DNA from: Granulicella sp.
GTDB taxonomy: Bacteria; Acidobacteriota; Terriglobia; Terriglobales; Acidobacteriaceae
Length of the DNA: 26,528 nucleotides
NCBI GenBank assembly: GCA_003133205.1
Contig: PKWK01000323.1
Span: forward strand, 1-26,528
Direction: 5' to 3'
The notes under the pieces are model-generated. The model did no database searches. It had not been told where the DNA came from and worked only from the letters and a program-made list of their open reading frames with translations. The position numbers and the translations under genes are program-made. This document shows, in pieces, positions 16,128 to 24,738 of this stretch (its first letter is position 1; each line of letters opens with the position of its first letter).

Positions 16128-16445
16128 AGCATTCTGCGCTCAAATGCCGCATTCCCTATTTACTAGTGCGTCAGTTATCGTTACCCGCGCAATCAAAGAG
16201 CTACTCGTGCACGTGCTTAGACCAAATGTCATGTCTGAACACTTTGCGGTGACCCGCAGCTTACTGGACGCAGAAAGGTCGATCCCCATCAAGCAACAAC
16301 GAGAACTCTGGAAGTTCGTTGCATCCGCCAGTGGATGAAAGACAACCATCTTGCCGGAAACGCGCTTACGTGGACACCCATACGAGGCTGCCTGACGGGG
16401 CGAGAACGAAAGGTATTAGCTTGCGAGATTTACGGGAGGCAACAA
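16128..16445. other. Leader and upstream region of the TonB-dependent receptor gene
   Basis: The frame extending the receptor upstream to 16335 lacks a ribosome site and puts non-signal sequence before the leader, so I treat 16335-16445 as untranslated. A short plus-strand frame at 16108-16338 shows no family motif. I see no clear -35/-10 pair. Confidence 0.4.
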
Positions 16446-19400
16446 ATGCAGCATGATCAAGGACAGAAAAGCAAAAGGACAATCAACGTCATCTGGTCGT
16501 TGGTATTGATCTCACTATGCATGTTTTCAACGAAGCTATCCTGGGCTCAAGCGACGCAGCAGTTCACTGGCCGGGTGGTGGATTCCACCGGCGCCGTCGT
16601 TCCGGATGCCGATGTGTTGATCCACAATCAGAGCACGGCGGTGGACGCGAAGACCGTGACAACGGGAACGGGCGACTATACCGTCCCCTATCTGATCCCG
16701 GGAACCTACGACATCACGGTGTCCAAGCAGGGGTTTAAAACGGAAAAGAAGACCAATATTCTGCTCAACGTCGGCCAGGCCTCCACGATTAATTTCGCCT
16801 TGCAGGTCGGCGCTGTCACCGAGACGGTCACGGTCAACTCGAGTGCCGTGCAACTTGAACTCACCTCATCTGACCGGGGCGAAATTATCAGCGCCGAAGA
16901 CGTCCGCGAACTGCCGATCGATTCTCAGAACCCCTTCATGCTCTTCGACCTGAGCCCAGGCACTCACGACTTCTCAAGCCCGCAATATCCCCGGCCGTTT
17001 GACAACCCCACGGGCAATCAGTATGTAAACGGCTCGCCCCAGGTGAGCCAGCTCAACGTCGATGGCGGGACAGGCGATGTCTCCGACGTTGGCCGGTACG
17101 GCTTTGTCCCGACCGTAGAAGCGGTCCAGGAGTTCAAGATCGTTCTCAATGCCTACGACGCGTCTTACGGACACTCCGGCGGCTCCTCGGTGGACATGCA
17201 GTTGAAATCGGGTGGCAACGGGTTCCACGGCGCCGTGTACGAATTCGCGCGGCGGAGCGGACTGGATGCAGGCACCTGGCAGAACAAATATAACGGCGTG
17301 CTTCCACCTCTCCAAAGGGCCCCGCACAAGCGCGATCAGTATGGCTTTGAAGCGGACGGGCCGGTCAGAATTCCCCATCTCTTCGATGGCAGGAACAAGC
17401 TGTTCTATACGCTGCAGTATGAGAAAATGAACGACATCCTTCCCAACCCGGGTCTAAACGTTCAATCCATACCCAATCCCCAGTGGCTCACGGGCAACTT
17501 CAACGGAGCGCAGTACTGGAACACCACGACTAACAGCCTGCAACCCCTCATCATCTATGACCCGCTCTCGCCGCTGACGACTATCGTAGATCCGAATTGT
17601 ATTGCCTCCGGCGGCACGACGGCGAGCTGTACGAAGAACACGCACCAGCCGTTCCCGGGCAACGTGATTCCGACCAACCGGATCGATTCGGTTGGAGCCA
17701 CTATTTTGAGCTACTACAAGTACCTGACGCCCAACGTGAACCCCGGCCCCGGGTTCGCGCCCTGGACCAATAACTGGGCGACGTTGCAGGTAGAAAACGA
17801 CACCTGGCGCAATGCAATGGCGAAGATTGATTACACCATCACCGCCAAGGACAAGGCCTACGTCCGCTGGAATGACCAGTACCGCTATGGTCTCACAAAT
17901 AGCAATGACGGATATCCGAGCAACGACCCGGCCAATATGAACGCTACCGGCCGTCAGCCGCAATCGATGGGCGGGGCCGTTCAGTGGACGCACGTCTTCA
18001 GCCCAACCCTACTGTTCCAGTTCAGCGCCGGGGCCGACCGTTACAACAACGTTCAGCTCCTGGGGCCTGTCTTAGGAGGTAATGTGGATGCATCCCTGGG
18101 GTTTGCACCTCAGTACACCAGCCAACTGGACCCCGGAGCCAGCCAGCATTTTCCCTATATCAACCCGAGCGGCATGACCAATTCCGCTCAATACGGCTGG
18201 TTTGGCTCGAATGGAGGCATAGGCTACAACGGGAATGCGCGCACCCTTACGTTCAACCCAAGCTTGACGTTTATTCATGGCGAGCATTCGATGCGTTTCG
18301 GGGGGAATATCAACTTCGACCAATGGGATACCCCCTTAGGAGGCAACCTCAACAATTACAACTTTACGAACAACTTCAGCGGCCAGTTTGGCCCTGGCTA
18401 CGGGGACCAGGCTGGCTATTACAGCGGCAGTTCCATTGCTACGCTGCTGCTCGGATACCCGAACTCGGGCACGGTGTACCAGAACAACCATACGTTTTAC
18501 TCCCAGCATTACTTCGCGCCGTGGTTCCAGGACGACTGGAAGATCACCAAGAAACTCACTCTGAACCTCGGCCTGCGCTATGACTACGTAACGCCCAGGG
18601 TCGAGCGCCACAACAAGATGACTTCGGCGTTTCTAACCAACGCCGTGAACCCGGTCTCGTCCCTTATTCCTTCGGGGACAGTTCTGGGCAACGCGACCGT
18701 TCTTAACGGCGGCCTTACTTTCGCTGGGGTCAACGGTACCTCGCGAGGCGCATACCATCCGAGCAAGCTGAACTTCCAGCCGCGCATCGGTTTTGCCTAT
18801 AACGTCATCGACCGGATCGTCTTGCGCGGCGGGATCGGCCAAACCGTTCTGACTGACGAGTCCACCAACGGTTCGTCCGGCTTCAGCACCAGCACCGCGT
18901 ACAACAATTCGAACGACGGCGGCGTTACTCCGTATACCGTCTGCCCGCAGGGTGCGGCCACGCCTGGCTATCCAAACTGCACTGGCGGCGCCGGCTTTGC
19001 CAACCCCATCCCGGCGCAAGCGAAACCCACCGGGTCTTCTTTGGGACTGGAGCAGAACCTGGGCAGCAGCGTTAGCTTCTATAACCCCAACTACCACACC
19101 GCCTCGATTTGGAGCTACAGTCTGACGCTTGATGCGCGTCTCTCCAAGCGCGCTACCGTGAGCCTCGCCTATGTCGGTAACCGGGTCCCCAATAATCCGG
19201 TGAGCAATGACCTGAACCATGTCTCGCCGGCGTACAACGCGATGTGCGACGTGGAGCGCGGGGGCAACCATCTTCTTTGCGATGCGTCCGGCGCTCAACT
19301 CGCCAATCCGTTCAAAGGGGTCGCTCCGTTCGTCGGAAGCTCCTATTACTCCTCGAGCACCATCTCTCCAGGCGCAATCACTCGCCCGTACCCTGAGTTC

Positions 19401-20309
19401 CAAGGCGTCACGGAAAATGGGTGGGCCAGCAATGGCAAGACCTGGTACAACTCCTTCCAGGCAAGCGGCTCGCACCGGGTGTCGCATAGCCTGACGTTGC
19501 ATGGCACCTACACCCACGCGAGAGCGTTCACGTCAAATGGTTTTATTGACACGGTCAACCAAATCTATCTGTCGCGTCAGGTAAGCACTTCGAACGACGT
19601 GGCGCACAGTATCACCTTCGACGCAGTCGCTTATCTCCCCATTGGCAGGGGCCGAATGTTCTTCTCAAGACTCAATCCTGTGGTTGATGCGGTCATCGGA
19701 GGTTGGGAGATCGCGCCGATCTATAACTGGTACAGCGGATTCGCATGGCGCCCTTCTAATTCATCAATAAATTCACAAAACTGGGAGATGGCCCAGACGG
19801 GGGCTCCTGTTACCAAGTCCATGGGTGTCCCTCACACCACACTGGGGCTCGACTCAACCCACAAAGACTACAGGATTCGTGGCGCAAACCCCTGTGTCGG
19901 CACCAGAGACCCCATCTCCAATGCGATCATTCCGGGTCCATCGGCGATTGCAGCGGGTTGCGGAACGCCCAGCCAGGTCGTGTTTGTAACGGCACCCACT
20001 ACTGGAAACAATGCATTTTCCCTGGCAAGGCAGAATGAGGATTTCGGTGTCCGGCAGCCGGGAGCCTACAACTTCAATTCGTCCTTCGCCAAGAACTTCC
20101 ACATTCCCGGAGCAACCCACGTCTATCTGTCGGAGGCCACGAACCTACAGGTCCGCGTGGACCTGCTGAATGTATTCAACCATCCAAACTGGGACGAGGG
20201 ATACAACAGCTCTCCTACCAGCGTCGACTTCGGAACGATCACGAAAGGCCCTAGCGGTCCAAACAACCTCCCTCGCTACGTCCAGCTATCCGCCAAGCTT
20301 AGCTGGTAG
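16446..20309 (+). CDS. Oar-like TonB-dependent outer-membrane receptor with carboxypeptidase-regulatory domain
   Basis: The start is set at ATG 16446 because GGGAGG ends 6 nt upstream and the protein then opens with a proper signal peptide (VIWSLVLISLCMFSTKLSWAQA). The open frame reaches back to 16335 without support. The 1287-residue product has a carboxypeptidase-regulatory-like beta-sandwich at about 38-118 (FTGRVVDSTGAVVPDADV, GTYDITVSKQGFK). A plug region follows (about 125-260: ISAEDVRELPIDSQNPFMLF, SQLNVDGG), then a long beta-barrel with many aromatic strand ends, finishing YVQLSAKLSW. Such receptors are widespread in Acidobacteria and are thought to import oligosaccharides or other large ligands with TonB-ExbBD, which is not encoded here. 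No SusD-like partner is present. A strong terminator follows. The divergent two-component system and downstream fucosidases suggest a fucosylated glycan as substrate. Confidence 0.92.
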   Translation: MQHDQGQKSKRTINVIWSLVLISLCMFSTKLSWAQATQQFTGRVVDSTGAVVPDADVLIHNQSTAVDAKTVTTGTGDYTVPYLIPGTYDITVSKQGFKTEKKTNILLNVGQASTINFALQVGAVTETVTVNSSAVQLELTSSDRGEIISAEDVRELPIDSQNPFMLFDLSPGTHDFSSPQYPRPFDNPTGNQYVNGSPQVSQLNVDGGTGDVSDVGRYGFVPTVEAVQEFKIVLNAYDASYGHSGGSSVDMQLKSGGNGFHGAVYEFARRSGLDAGTWQNKYNGVLPPLQRAPHKRDQYGFEADGPVRIPHLFDGRNKLFYTLQYEKMNDILPNPGLNVQSIPNPQWLTGNFNGAQYWNTTTNSLQPLIIYDPLSPLTTIVDPNCIASGGTTASCTKNTHQPFPGNVIPTNRIDSVGATILSYYKYLTPNVNPGPGFAPWTNNWATLQVENDTWRNAMAKIDYTITAKDKAYVRWNDQYRYGLTNSNDGYPSNDPANMNATGRQPQSMGGAVQWTHVFSPTLLFQFSAGADRYNNVQLLGPVLGGNVDASLGFAPQYTSQLDPGASQHFPYINPSGMTNSAQYGWFGSNGGIGYNGNARTLTFNPSLTFIHGEHSMRFGGNINFDQWDTPLGGNLNNYNFTNNFSGQFGPGYGDQAGYYSGSSIATLLLGYPNSGTVYQNNHTFYSQHYFAPWFQDDWKITKKLTLNLGLRYDYVTPRVERHNKMTSAFLTNAVNPVSSLIPSGTVLGNATVLNGGLTFAGVNGTSRGAYHPSKLNFQPRIGFAYNVIDRIVLRGGIGQTVLTDESTNGSSGFSTSTAYNNSNDGGVTPYTVCPQGAATPGYPNCTGGAGFANPIPAQAKPTGSSLGLEQNLGSSVSFYNPNYHTASIWSYSLTLDARLSKRATVSLAYVGNRVPNNPVSNDLNHVSPAYNAMCDVERGGNHLLCDASGAQLANPFKGVAPFVGSSYYSSSTISPGAITRPYPEFQGVTENGWASNGKTWYNSFQASGSHRVSHSLTLHGTYTHARAFTSNGFIDTVNQIYLSRQVSTSNDVAHSITFDAVAYLPIGRGRMFFSRLNPVVDAVIGGWEIAPIYNWYSGFAWRPSNSSINSQNWEMAQTGAPVTKSMGVPHTTLGLDSTHKDYRIRGANPCVGTRDPISNAIIPGPSAIAAGCGTPSQVVFVTAPTTGNNAFSLARQNEDFGVRQPGAYNFNSSFAKNFHIPGATHVYLSEATNLQVRVDLLNVFNHPNWDEGYNSSPTSVDFGTITKGPSGPNNLPRYVQLSAKLSW

Positions 20310-20318
20310 CCTTAAACG

Positions 20319-20350
20319 GGCCCGCCATTCAAAACATGGCGGGCCTTTCT
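20319..20350 (+). terminator. Rho-independent terminator after the TonB-dependent receptor gene
   Basis: A 10-bp GC-rich stem, GGCCCGCCAT (20319-20328) with ATGGCGGGCC (20336-20345), and loop TCAAAAC are followed by TTTCT. It begins 10 nt after the receptor's stop codon. It should separate, at least partly, receptor expression from the fucosidase genes. Confidence 0.85.
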
Positions 20351-20465
20351 GTCCCTTGCCGAATCCTTCGGCCGCTCGGTCTCTAGGGGCCACACTCCTC
20401 CTCTGTAGACAATTAACCGACGAAGGCAAAAGCCTGATGAAAGATAGCTCCGTATATTAGGACTA

Positions 20466-22781
20466 ATGAAAAAAACAGGAACAAGAATTAGCGCTGCCGT
20501 TGCCGGACTTTTCACGTTGCTGTTGGTAGCCTTTGGTCAATCGGCCACGGCTGGGCAAGGATCGAATCCGATCCCTTATTCGACGGTGCAGTTAATCTCC
20601 CCCGGCGACTCCGATGCGGTGATCGCGGAAAAGGCAGCGAAGGTTCTGCCCCGCCCCAATCAGACGACATGGATGCGGTACGAAAGGACGTTCTTTCTGC
20701 ACTTCGGCCCCAATACGTTTCGCGGTGTGGAGTGGGGCAACGGTCACGAAGATCCCTCGATCTTCAATCCCACCGATCTCAATGCCGAGCAATGGATCCG
20801 CGCGGTGAAGGATGCCGGCGGCAAGGAAATCATCCTGGTATGCAAGCACCACGACGGGCTCGTCCTGTGGCCGACGCGCTACACGAATCACTCTGTCGCC
20901 GCCAGCCCATGGCGAGGGGGGAAGGGCAATGAGGTTCGCGAGGTAGCCGAAGCGGCCAGGAAGTATGGCGTCAAACTAGGTGTCTATCTTTCGCCCGCCG
21001 ATCTTTACCAGTTACGGACCAACCCGACCAATCCCAACGGTTACTACGGAGATGGGAGCGAGAAGCTGCGGTCCGTGATTCCCACCGATCCGGCGAGCTT
21101 CAAGGCTGATCCATCCAAAGGACGCAGCCCCGCGCCGGGCTTCAAGAGTTACACCTATGAAGTAGATAACTACAACCGTTACTTCATGAACCAGCTTTAC
21201 GAACTGCTGACCGAGTATGGTCCGGTTGCCGAGGTATGGTTCGATGGCGCGAATCCCGATCCCAGCGTTCATGAGACCTATGACTACGCCGCATGGTATG
21301 ACCTGATCCGCAAACTGCAGCCCAAAGCGGTCATCTCCTGCAAAGGACCGGACGTGCGTTGGGTCGGCAATGAAAGCGGAGTGGGCCGCACAACGGAGTG
21401 GAGCGTCATCCCATTGCCGCAGCAGCCGGATACCTTCCGCTGGCCGGACATGACAGACAGGGATCTTGGCAGCCGCTCCAAGCTTACGCCCGGGTCCCAT
21501 CTCTGGTGGGATCCGGCGCAGGTCAACAATCCCATCCTTTACGGCTGGTTCTGGGCTCCAAAGAAGCGCGTGCGGACCGCCGCGGAGCTGATCGACATCT
21601 ACTATCAGTCCGTCGGCCGCAATGGCAATTGGCTCTTAAATCTCTCGCCGGACACGCGTGGACTGATACCGGACAATCAGGTTGCCAACCTGCGGCTGGC
21701 GACGGAGGCGATCGACAAGACCTTTGCCAGGAACCTCGCGGTAGGCGCCAAGCTCATCGCGGACACCGCCGATCCTGCCCACAGGTCTTCGCTCGCCTTG
21801 GATGGAAATCTCGACACCTGGTGGGAGGCAGCCTCAGGGCAGAGCACCGCTACGCTGACTCTGAAAATGCCGCATGTCGTCACCTTCGATGTGGTGTCGT
21901 TGCAGGAGGCGGTGGACCACCGCAGCCAGCGGATCGAGTCCTTCGCCATTGACGTCTGGGACGGCTCAGATTGGAAGCAAGTGGACGAGCAGACAACGGT
22001 AGGTCACAAGCGCCTGCTGCGGTGGAGCACTCCTGTCACCAGCGACCAGGTGCGCATCCGCATTACCGGCGCGCGCCTTGAACCCACGTTAGCCGAGGTG
22101 GGCCTCTTCAAGCAGGCGGAGCTCGTTCAACCTCCCGTCGTCTCCGACCGCGACGCTAGCGGGTCTGTGACCATCAGCAGTCCGAAAGGTCTTCCGGTGG
22201 TGTACACGTTGGATGGCACGGTGCCGGCTGCAAAATCCGCCGTTTACCGTTCGGCCATTGCGCTTCCGCGCGGCGGCACGGTGCAAGCCGCCTGCCTTAG
22301 GCCGGACGGACGGCTCGGCATGTTGGTTTCGAAAGACCTCGCCGGGTTGTCTCCGATCGGCTGGAAGATTGTGAGTGTGGACAGCCAGTTGGACAATAGT
22401 CCTGCAGCCAACGCAATTGACGGCAACTCTGCCACCATCTGGGAAACTACCGCGAGCGCCGACACGGCGGCGCCGCACCAGATCACTGTGGATATGGGGA
22501 GCGTCCAGCGGATTGCGGGCTTCACTTATCTTCCACGCCAGGACGGAGTCAGGGAGGGCATTGTTCAAACCTACCGATTTGAAACCAGCCCGGACGGAAC
22601 CAACTGGACAATAGATGCTGAATCGGGACGCTTCGGCAATGTCCGGAACAATCCTATGGTCCAGGAGGTTCCCTTTGCTCCGGTCAACGCCCGCTTTTTC
22701 CGTTTCACGGCTTTGCAGAGCACCGACGGCCGGGCAAGCGCGGCGGAAATATCCGTTCTTCCTGCTGATGTGGATCACTGA
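20466..22781 (+). CDS. GH29 alpha-L-fucosidase with two F5/8-type (CBM32-like) domains
   Basis: GH29 enzymes release alpha-L-fucose by retention. A Sec signal peptide covers about residues 1-29 (AAVAGLFTLLLVAFGQSATA). The catalytic barrel (about 60-410) contains FLHFGPNTF, LVCKHHDGLVLWPT, GVYLSPAD and nucleophile Asp260 in AEVWFDGANPD, followed by GNWLLNLSPDTRG. Three accessory domains follow: a discoidin/F5-8C-like sandwich (about 420-555), a short chitobiase C-terminal-like domain (about 560-618, PVVYTLDGTVP) and a second discoidin-like domain (about 630-768, AIDGNSATIWETT). These modules usually bind terminal galactose, fucose or plant/mucin glycans. AGGA sits about 6 nt before the ATG. 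It lies 75 nt upstream of a second, different GH29 gene; the two are probably co-transcribed and may split alpha-1,2 and alpha-1,3/4 specificities (inference). Confidence 0.93.
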   Translation: MKKTGTRISAAVAGLFTLLLVAFGQSATAGQGSNPIPYSTVQLISPGDSDAVIAEKAAKVLPRPNQTTWMRYERTFFLHFGPNTFRGVEWGNGHEDPSIFNPTDLNAEQWIRAVKDAGGKEIILVCKHHDGLVLWPTRYTNHSVAASPWRGGKGNEVREVAEAARKYGVKLGVYLSPADLYQLRTNPTNPNGYYGDGSEKLRSVIPTDPASFKADPSKGRSPAPGFKSYTYEVDNYNRYFMNQLYELLTEYGPVAEVWFDGANPDPSVHETYDYAAWYDLIRKLQPKAVISCKGPDVRWVGNESGVGRTTEWSVIPLPQQPDTFRWPDMTDRDLGSRSKLTPGSHLWWDPAQVNNPILYGWFWAPKKRVRTAAELIDIYYQSVGRNGNWLLNLSPDTRGLIPDNQVANLRLATEAIDKTFARNLAVGAKLIADTADPAHRSSLALDGNLDTWWEAASGQSTATLTLKMPHVVTFDVVSLQEAVDHRSQRIESFAIDVWDGSDWKQVDEQTTVGHKRLLRWSTPVTSDQVRIRITGARLEPTLAEVGLFKQAELVQPPVVSDRDASGSVTISSPKGLPVVYTLDGTVPAAKSAVYRSAIALPRGGTVQAACLRPDGRLGMLVSKDLAGLSPIGWKIVSVDSQLDNSPAANAIDGNSATIWETTASADTAAPHQITVDMGSVQRIAGFTYLPRQDGVREGIVQTYRFETSPDGTNWTIDAESGRFGNVRNNPMVQEVPFAPVNARFFRFTALQSTDGRASAAEISVLPADVDH

Positions 22782-22856
22782 GACGTGGTCGGCAGCGGGG
22801 AAACCGAACGAAGTAACGCTGATTTGGCTGCTTTGCGATCGGCGTAGGAGGTAACT

Positions 22857-24659
22857 GTGCAGCGACGGAGTTTTTGCAAACTGATAGCAGCGACAGCCGC
22901 GGCCAAGGCCATGCCAGCCTTGGCGCAGACGACTCAAGATCAACGAACAGCGGCGCTGCCGGCCGGATTCAACCAGTACACCCAAAACTATGCCCAGTTC
23001 TGCACATTGCCACCGGAGCAGAGAGTCTATTACATGCTGAGCGGCGACAAGATCGTCCAAACCAGGCTGGACAATGCAACCTGGAAACCCACCGGCATGG
23101 GCAATCCGCCTAAACTCCCAATCCCAGGCGGCTCGTGGGATGGCGTGCCGATGCTTTCGCCAATCCCCAACCTTGAAGGCGAAGGCCCTTACAAACCAAC
23201 GTGGGACTCGCTGATGCAGTATGACGCGCCGGAGTGGTACCAGGATGCGAAGTTCGGCATCTGGGCGCACTGGAGCCCGCAGTGCGTGCCTGAGGATGGC
23301 GACTGGTATGCCCGCAACATGTACACCGAGGGGCAGAGGCAGTATCAATATCACCTTCAGCACTACGGCCATCCCTCAAAATTCGGATACAAGGACCTCT
23401 GCGCGCAGTGGACGCTGCTAAACTGGGATCCCGATGCGCTGATTGCGCGCTACAAGAAGGCCGGCGCGCGGCTCTTCATCGCGCTGGCCAATCACCATGA
23501 CGGGTTCGACGCTTGGAGCTCCAAGCACCAGCCCTGGAACTCGGCAGCTATCGGACCGCATCGCGATGTGGTCGGCGATTGGGCCGCGGCCGCGCGCAAG
23601 CAAGGTCTGCGTTTCGGCGTCACACTGCACGAAGCCCGCAACTGGTGGTGGTTCCAGACCTGCCATGGCGCGGACAAAGCCGGTCCGATGGCGGGCGTTC
23701 CCTACGACCCTGAATCCGGCGCAACCGGCAAAGGAGAATGGTGGGAGGCGCTCGATCCGCATCTCTTGTATGGCGTCAAGCACCCGTACGATGCGCTGCC
23801 CGATGTTTCATTCGTCAAGAACTTTTACGACCGGACGCGCGATCTGATTGATCAGCACGACCCCGACCTTCTCTACTTCGATAACGACATGCTGCCGCTG
23901 GGCTGGGGTGGCATGAACGTTGGCGCATACTTCTATAACCACAACCTGAAGACCCGCGGCAAGATGGAAGCCGTCCTCAACGGAAAGCACATCCCTGACA
24001 ATCTGGCCAAGGCGCTGGTTGCCGATTATGAGCGCGGCTTGACTGCCGGGATCATGCCATATGCCTGGCAGTCGGAGACCTGCATCGGCGATTGGCACTA
24101 CAACCGCAGGCTCTATGACGCTCCTGGCGACTATGGACGCTATTTGCCTCCCCGCGATGTCGTCCACTGGCTCATCGACACAGTCAGCAAAAACGGCACT
24201 TTCATCCTCAATGTTCCAGGCATGCCCGACGGCACCATCGACAGCAAGGAGATCGCCGTGCTCGACGGCGTGACCTCATGGATGCAGGTCAATGGCGAGG
24301 CCATCTACGAGACCCGGCCATGGAAGATTTCTGGCGAAGGTCCGAATAGCGTGAAGGCAGGGGCATTCGGCGGAAACAGCGTCACCAAGCTCGGGGCCAA
24401 AGATATCCGGTTCACGCGCAACAAGGCAAGCACCACGATCTATGCGCATGTGCTGGGCTGGCCATCTGATCCTGTTCTTATTCAGGCCCTGGGAACCTCA
24501 GCTGAAACCAAACCCGGCAAAGTGGCAAAGGTAGAGCTTCTGGGGACCGGCGACAAAGTGACTTGGAATCAGGCCGCTGATGCCCTTCACGTAGACCTTC
24601 CAAAGCAATACCAACCGGCAGTCGATTATGCTGCGGTGCTCAAGATAACCCTGGCCTGA
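22857..24659 (+). CDS. GH29 alpha-L-fucosidase, Tat-exported
   Basis: This is a second GH29 enzyme, not a recent copy of the first. The GTG start at 22857 is fixed by a strong AGGAGG 5 nt upstream and a Tat-like leader immediately after (QRRSFCKLIAATAAAKAMPALAQ). The barrel (about 110-470) contains KFGIWAHWSPQCVP, ARLFIALANHHDGFDAW, RFGVTLHEARNWWWF and nucleophile Asp342 in LLYFDNDMLP. NGTFILNVPGMPDG closes the barrel, followed by a C-terminal beta-sandwich (about 490-600). An N-terminal extension of about 80 residues (AGFNQYTQNYAQFCTLPPE) precedes the catalytic core. The enzyme lacks the discoidin-like modules of its neighbour. It sits between the first GH29 and the GH2 gene on one strand with gaps of 75 and 79 nt, consistent with an operon that strips fucose and then galactose from side chains. 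Confidence 0.93.
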   Translation: MQRRSFCKLIAATAAAKAMPALAQTTQDQRTAALPAGFNQYTQNYAQFCTLPPEQRVYYMLSGDKIVQTRLDNATWKPTGMGNPPKLPIPGGSWDGVPMLSPIPNLEGEGPYKPTWDSLMQYDAPEWYQDAKFGIWAHWSPQCVPEDGDWYARNMYTEGQRQYQYHLQHYGHPSKFGYKDLCAQWTLLNWDPDALIARYKKAGARLFIALANHHDGFDAWSSKHQPWNSAAIGPHRDVVGDWAAAARKQGLRFGVTLHEARNWWWFQTCHGADKAGPMAGVPYDPESGATGKGEWWEALDPHLLYGVKHPYDALPDVSFVKNFYDRTRDLIDQHDPDLLYFDNDMLPLGWGGMNVGAYFYNHNLKTRGKMEAVLNGKHIPDNLAKALVADYERGLTAGIMPYAWQSETCIGDWHYNRRLYDAPGDYGRYLPPRDVVHWLIDTVSKNGTFILNVPGMPDGTIDSKEIAVLDGVTSWMQVNGEAIYETRPWKISGEGPNSVKAGAFGGNSVTKLGAKDIRFTRNKASTTIYAHVLGWPSDPVLIQALGTSAETKPGKVAKVELLGTGDKVTWNQAADALHVDLPKQYQPAVDYAAVLKITLA

Positions 24660-24686
24660 GACCTCCAGTGCTCCCCTTTTCCGTTT

Positions 24687-24711
24687 AAGAGCGTGCTGGC
24701 CGCGCGTTCTT
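24687..24711 (+). other. Hairpin between the second GH29 gene and the GH2 gene
   Basis: AAGAGCGTGC pairs with GCGCGTTCTT over 10 positions, two of them G-U type, around a TGGCC loop. There is no T-tract, so it may be an attenuating or mRNA-stabilising structure rather than a terminator. Confidence 0.35.
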
Positions 24712-24738
24712 CGGACCTAACCATTGAGGACGAATCGT

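Noticed and set aside
16108..16338. A 76-codon plus-strand ORF in front of the TonB-dependent receptor
   Set aside because: No ribosome site, no family motif, and it starts inside the tandem repeats. Treated as non-coding.
16335..16445. Extended N-terminus of the receptor to the first in-frame ATG
   Set aside because: GGGAGG and a clean signal peptide support ATG 16446. The extension would bury the signal peptide behind 37 extra residues.
22089..23372. A 427-codon minus-strand ORF across the two GH29 genes
   Set aside because: It spans the boundary of two well-supported plus-strand genes and has no motifs.
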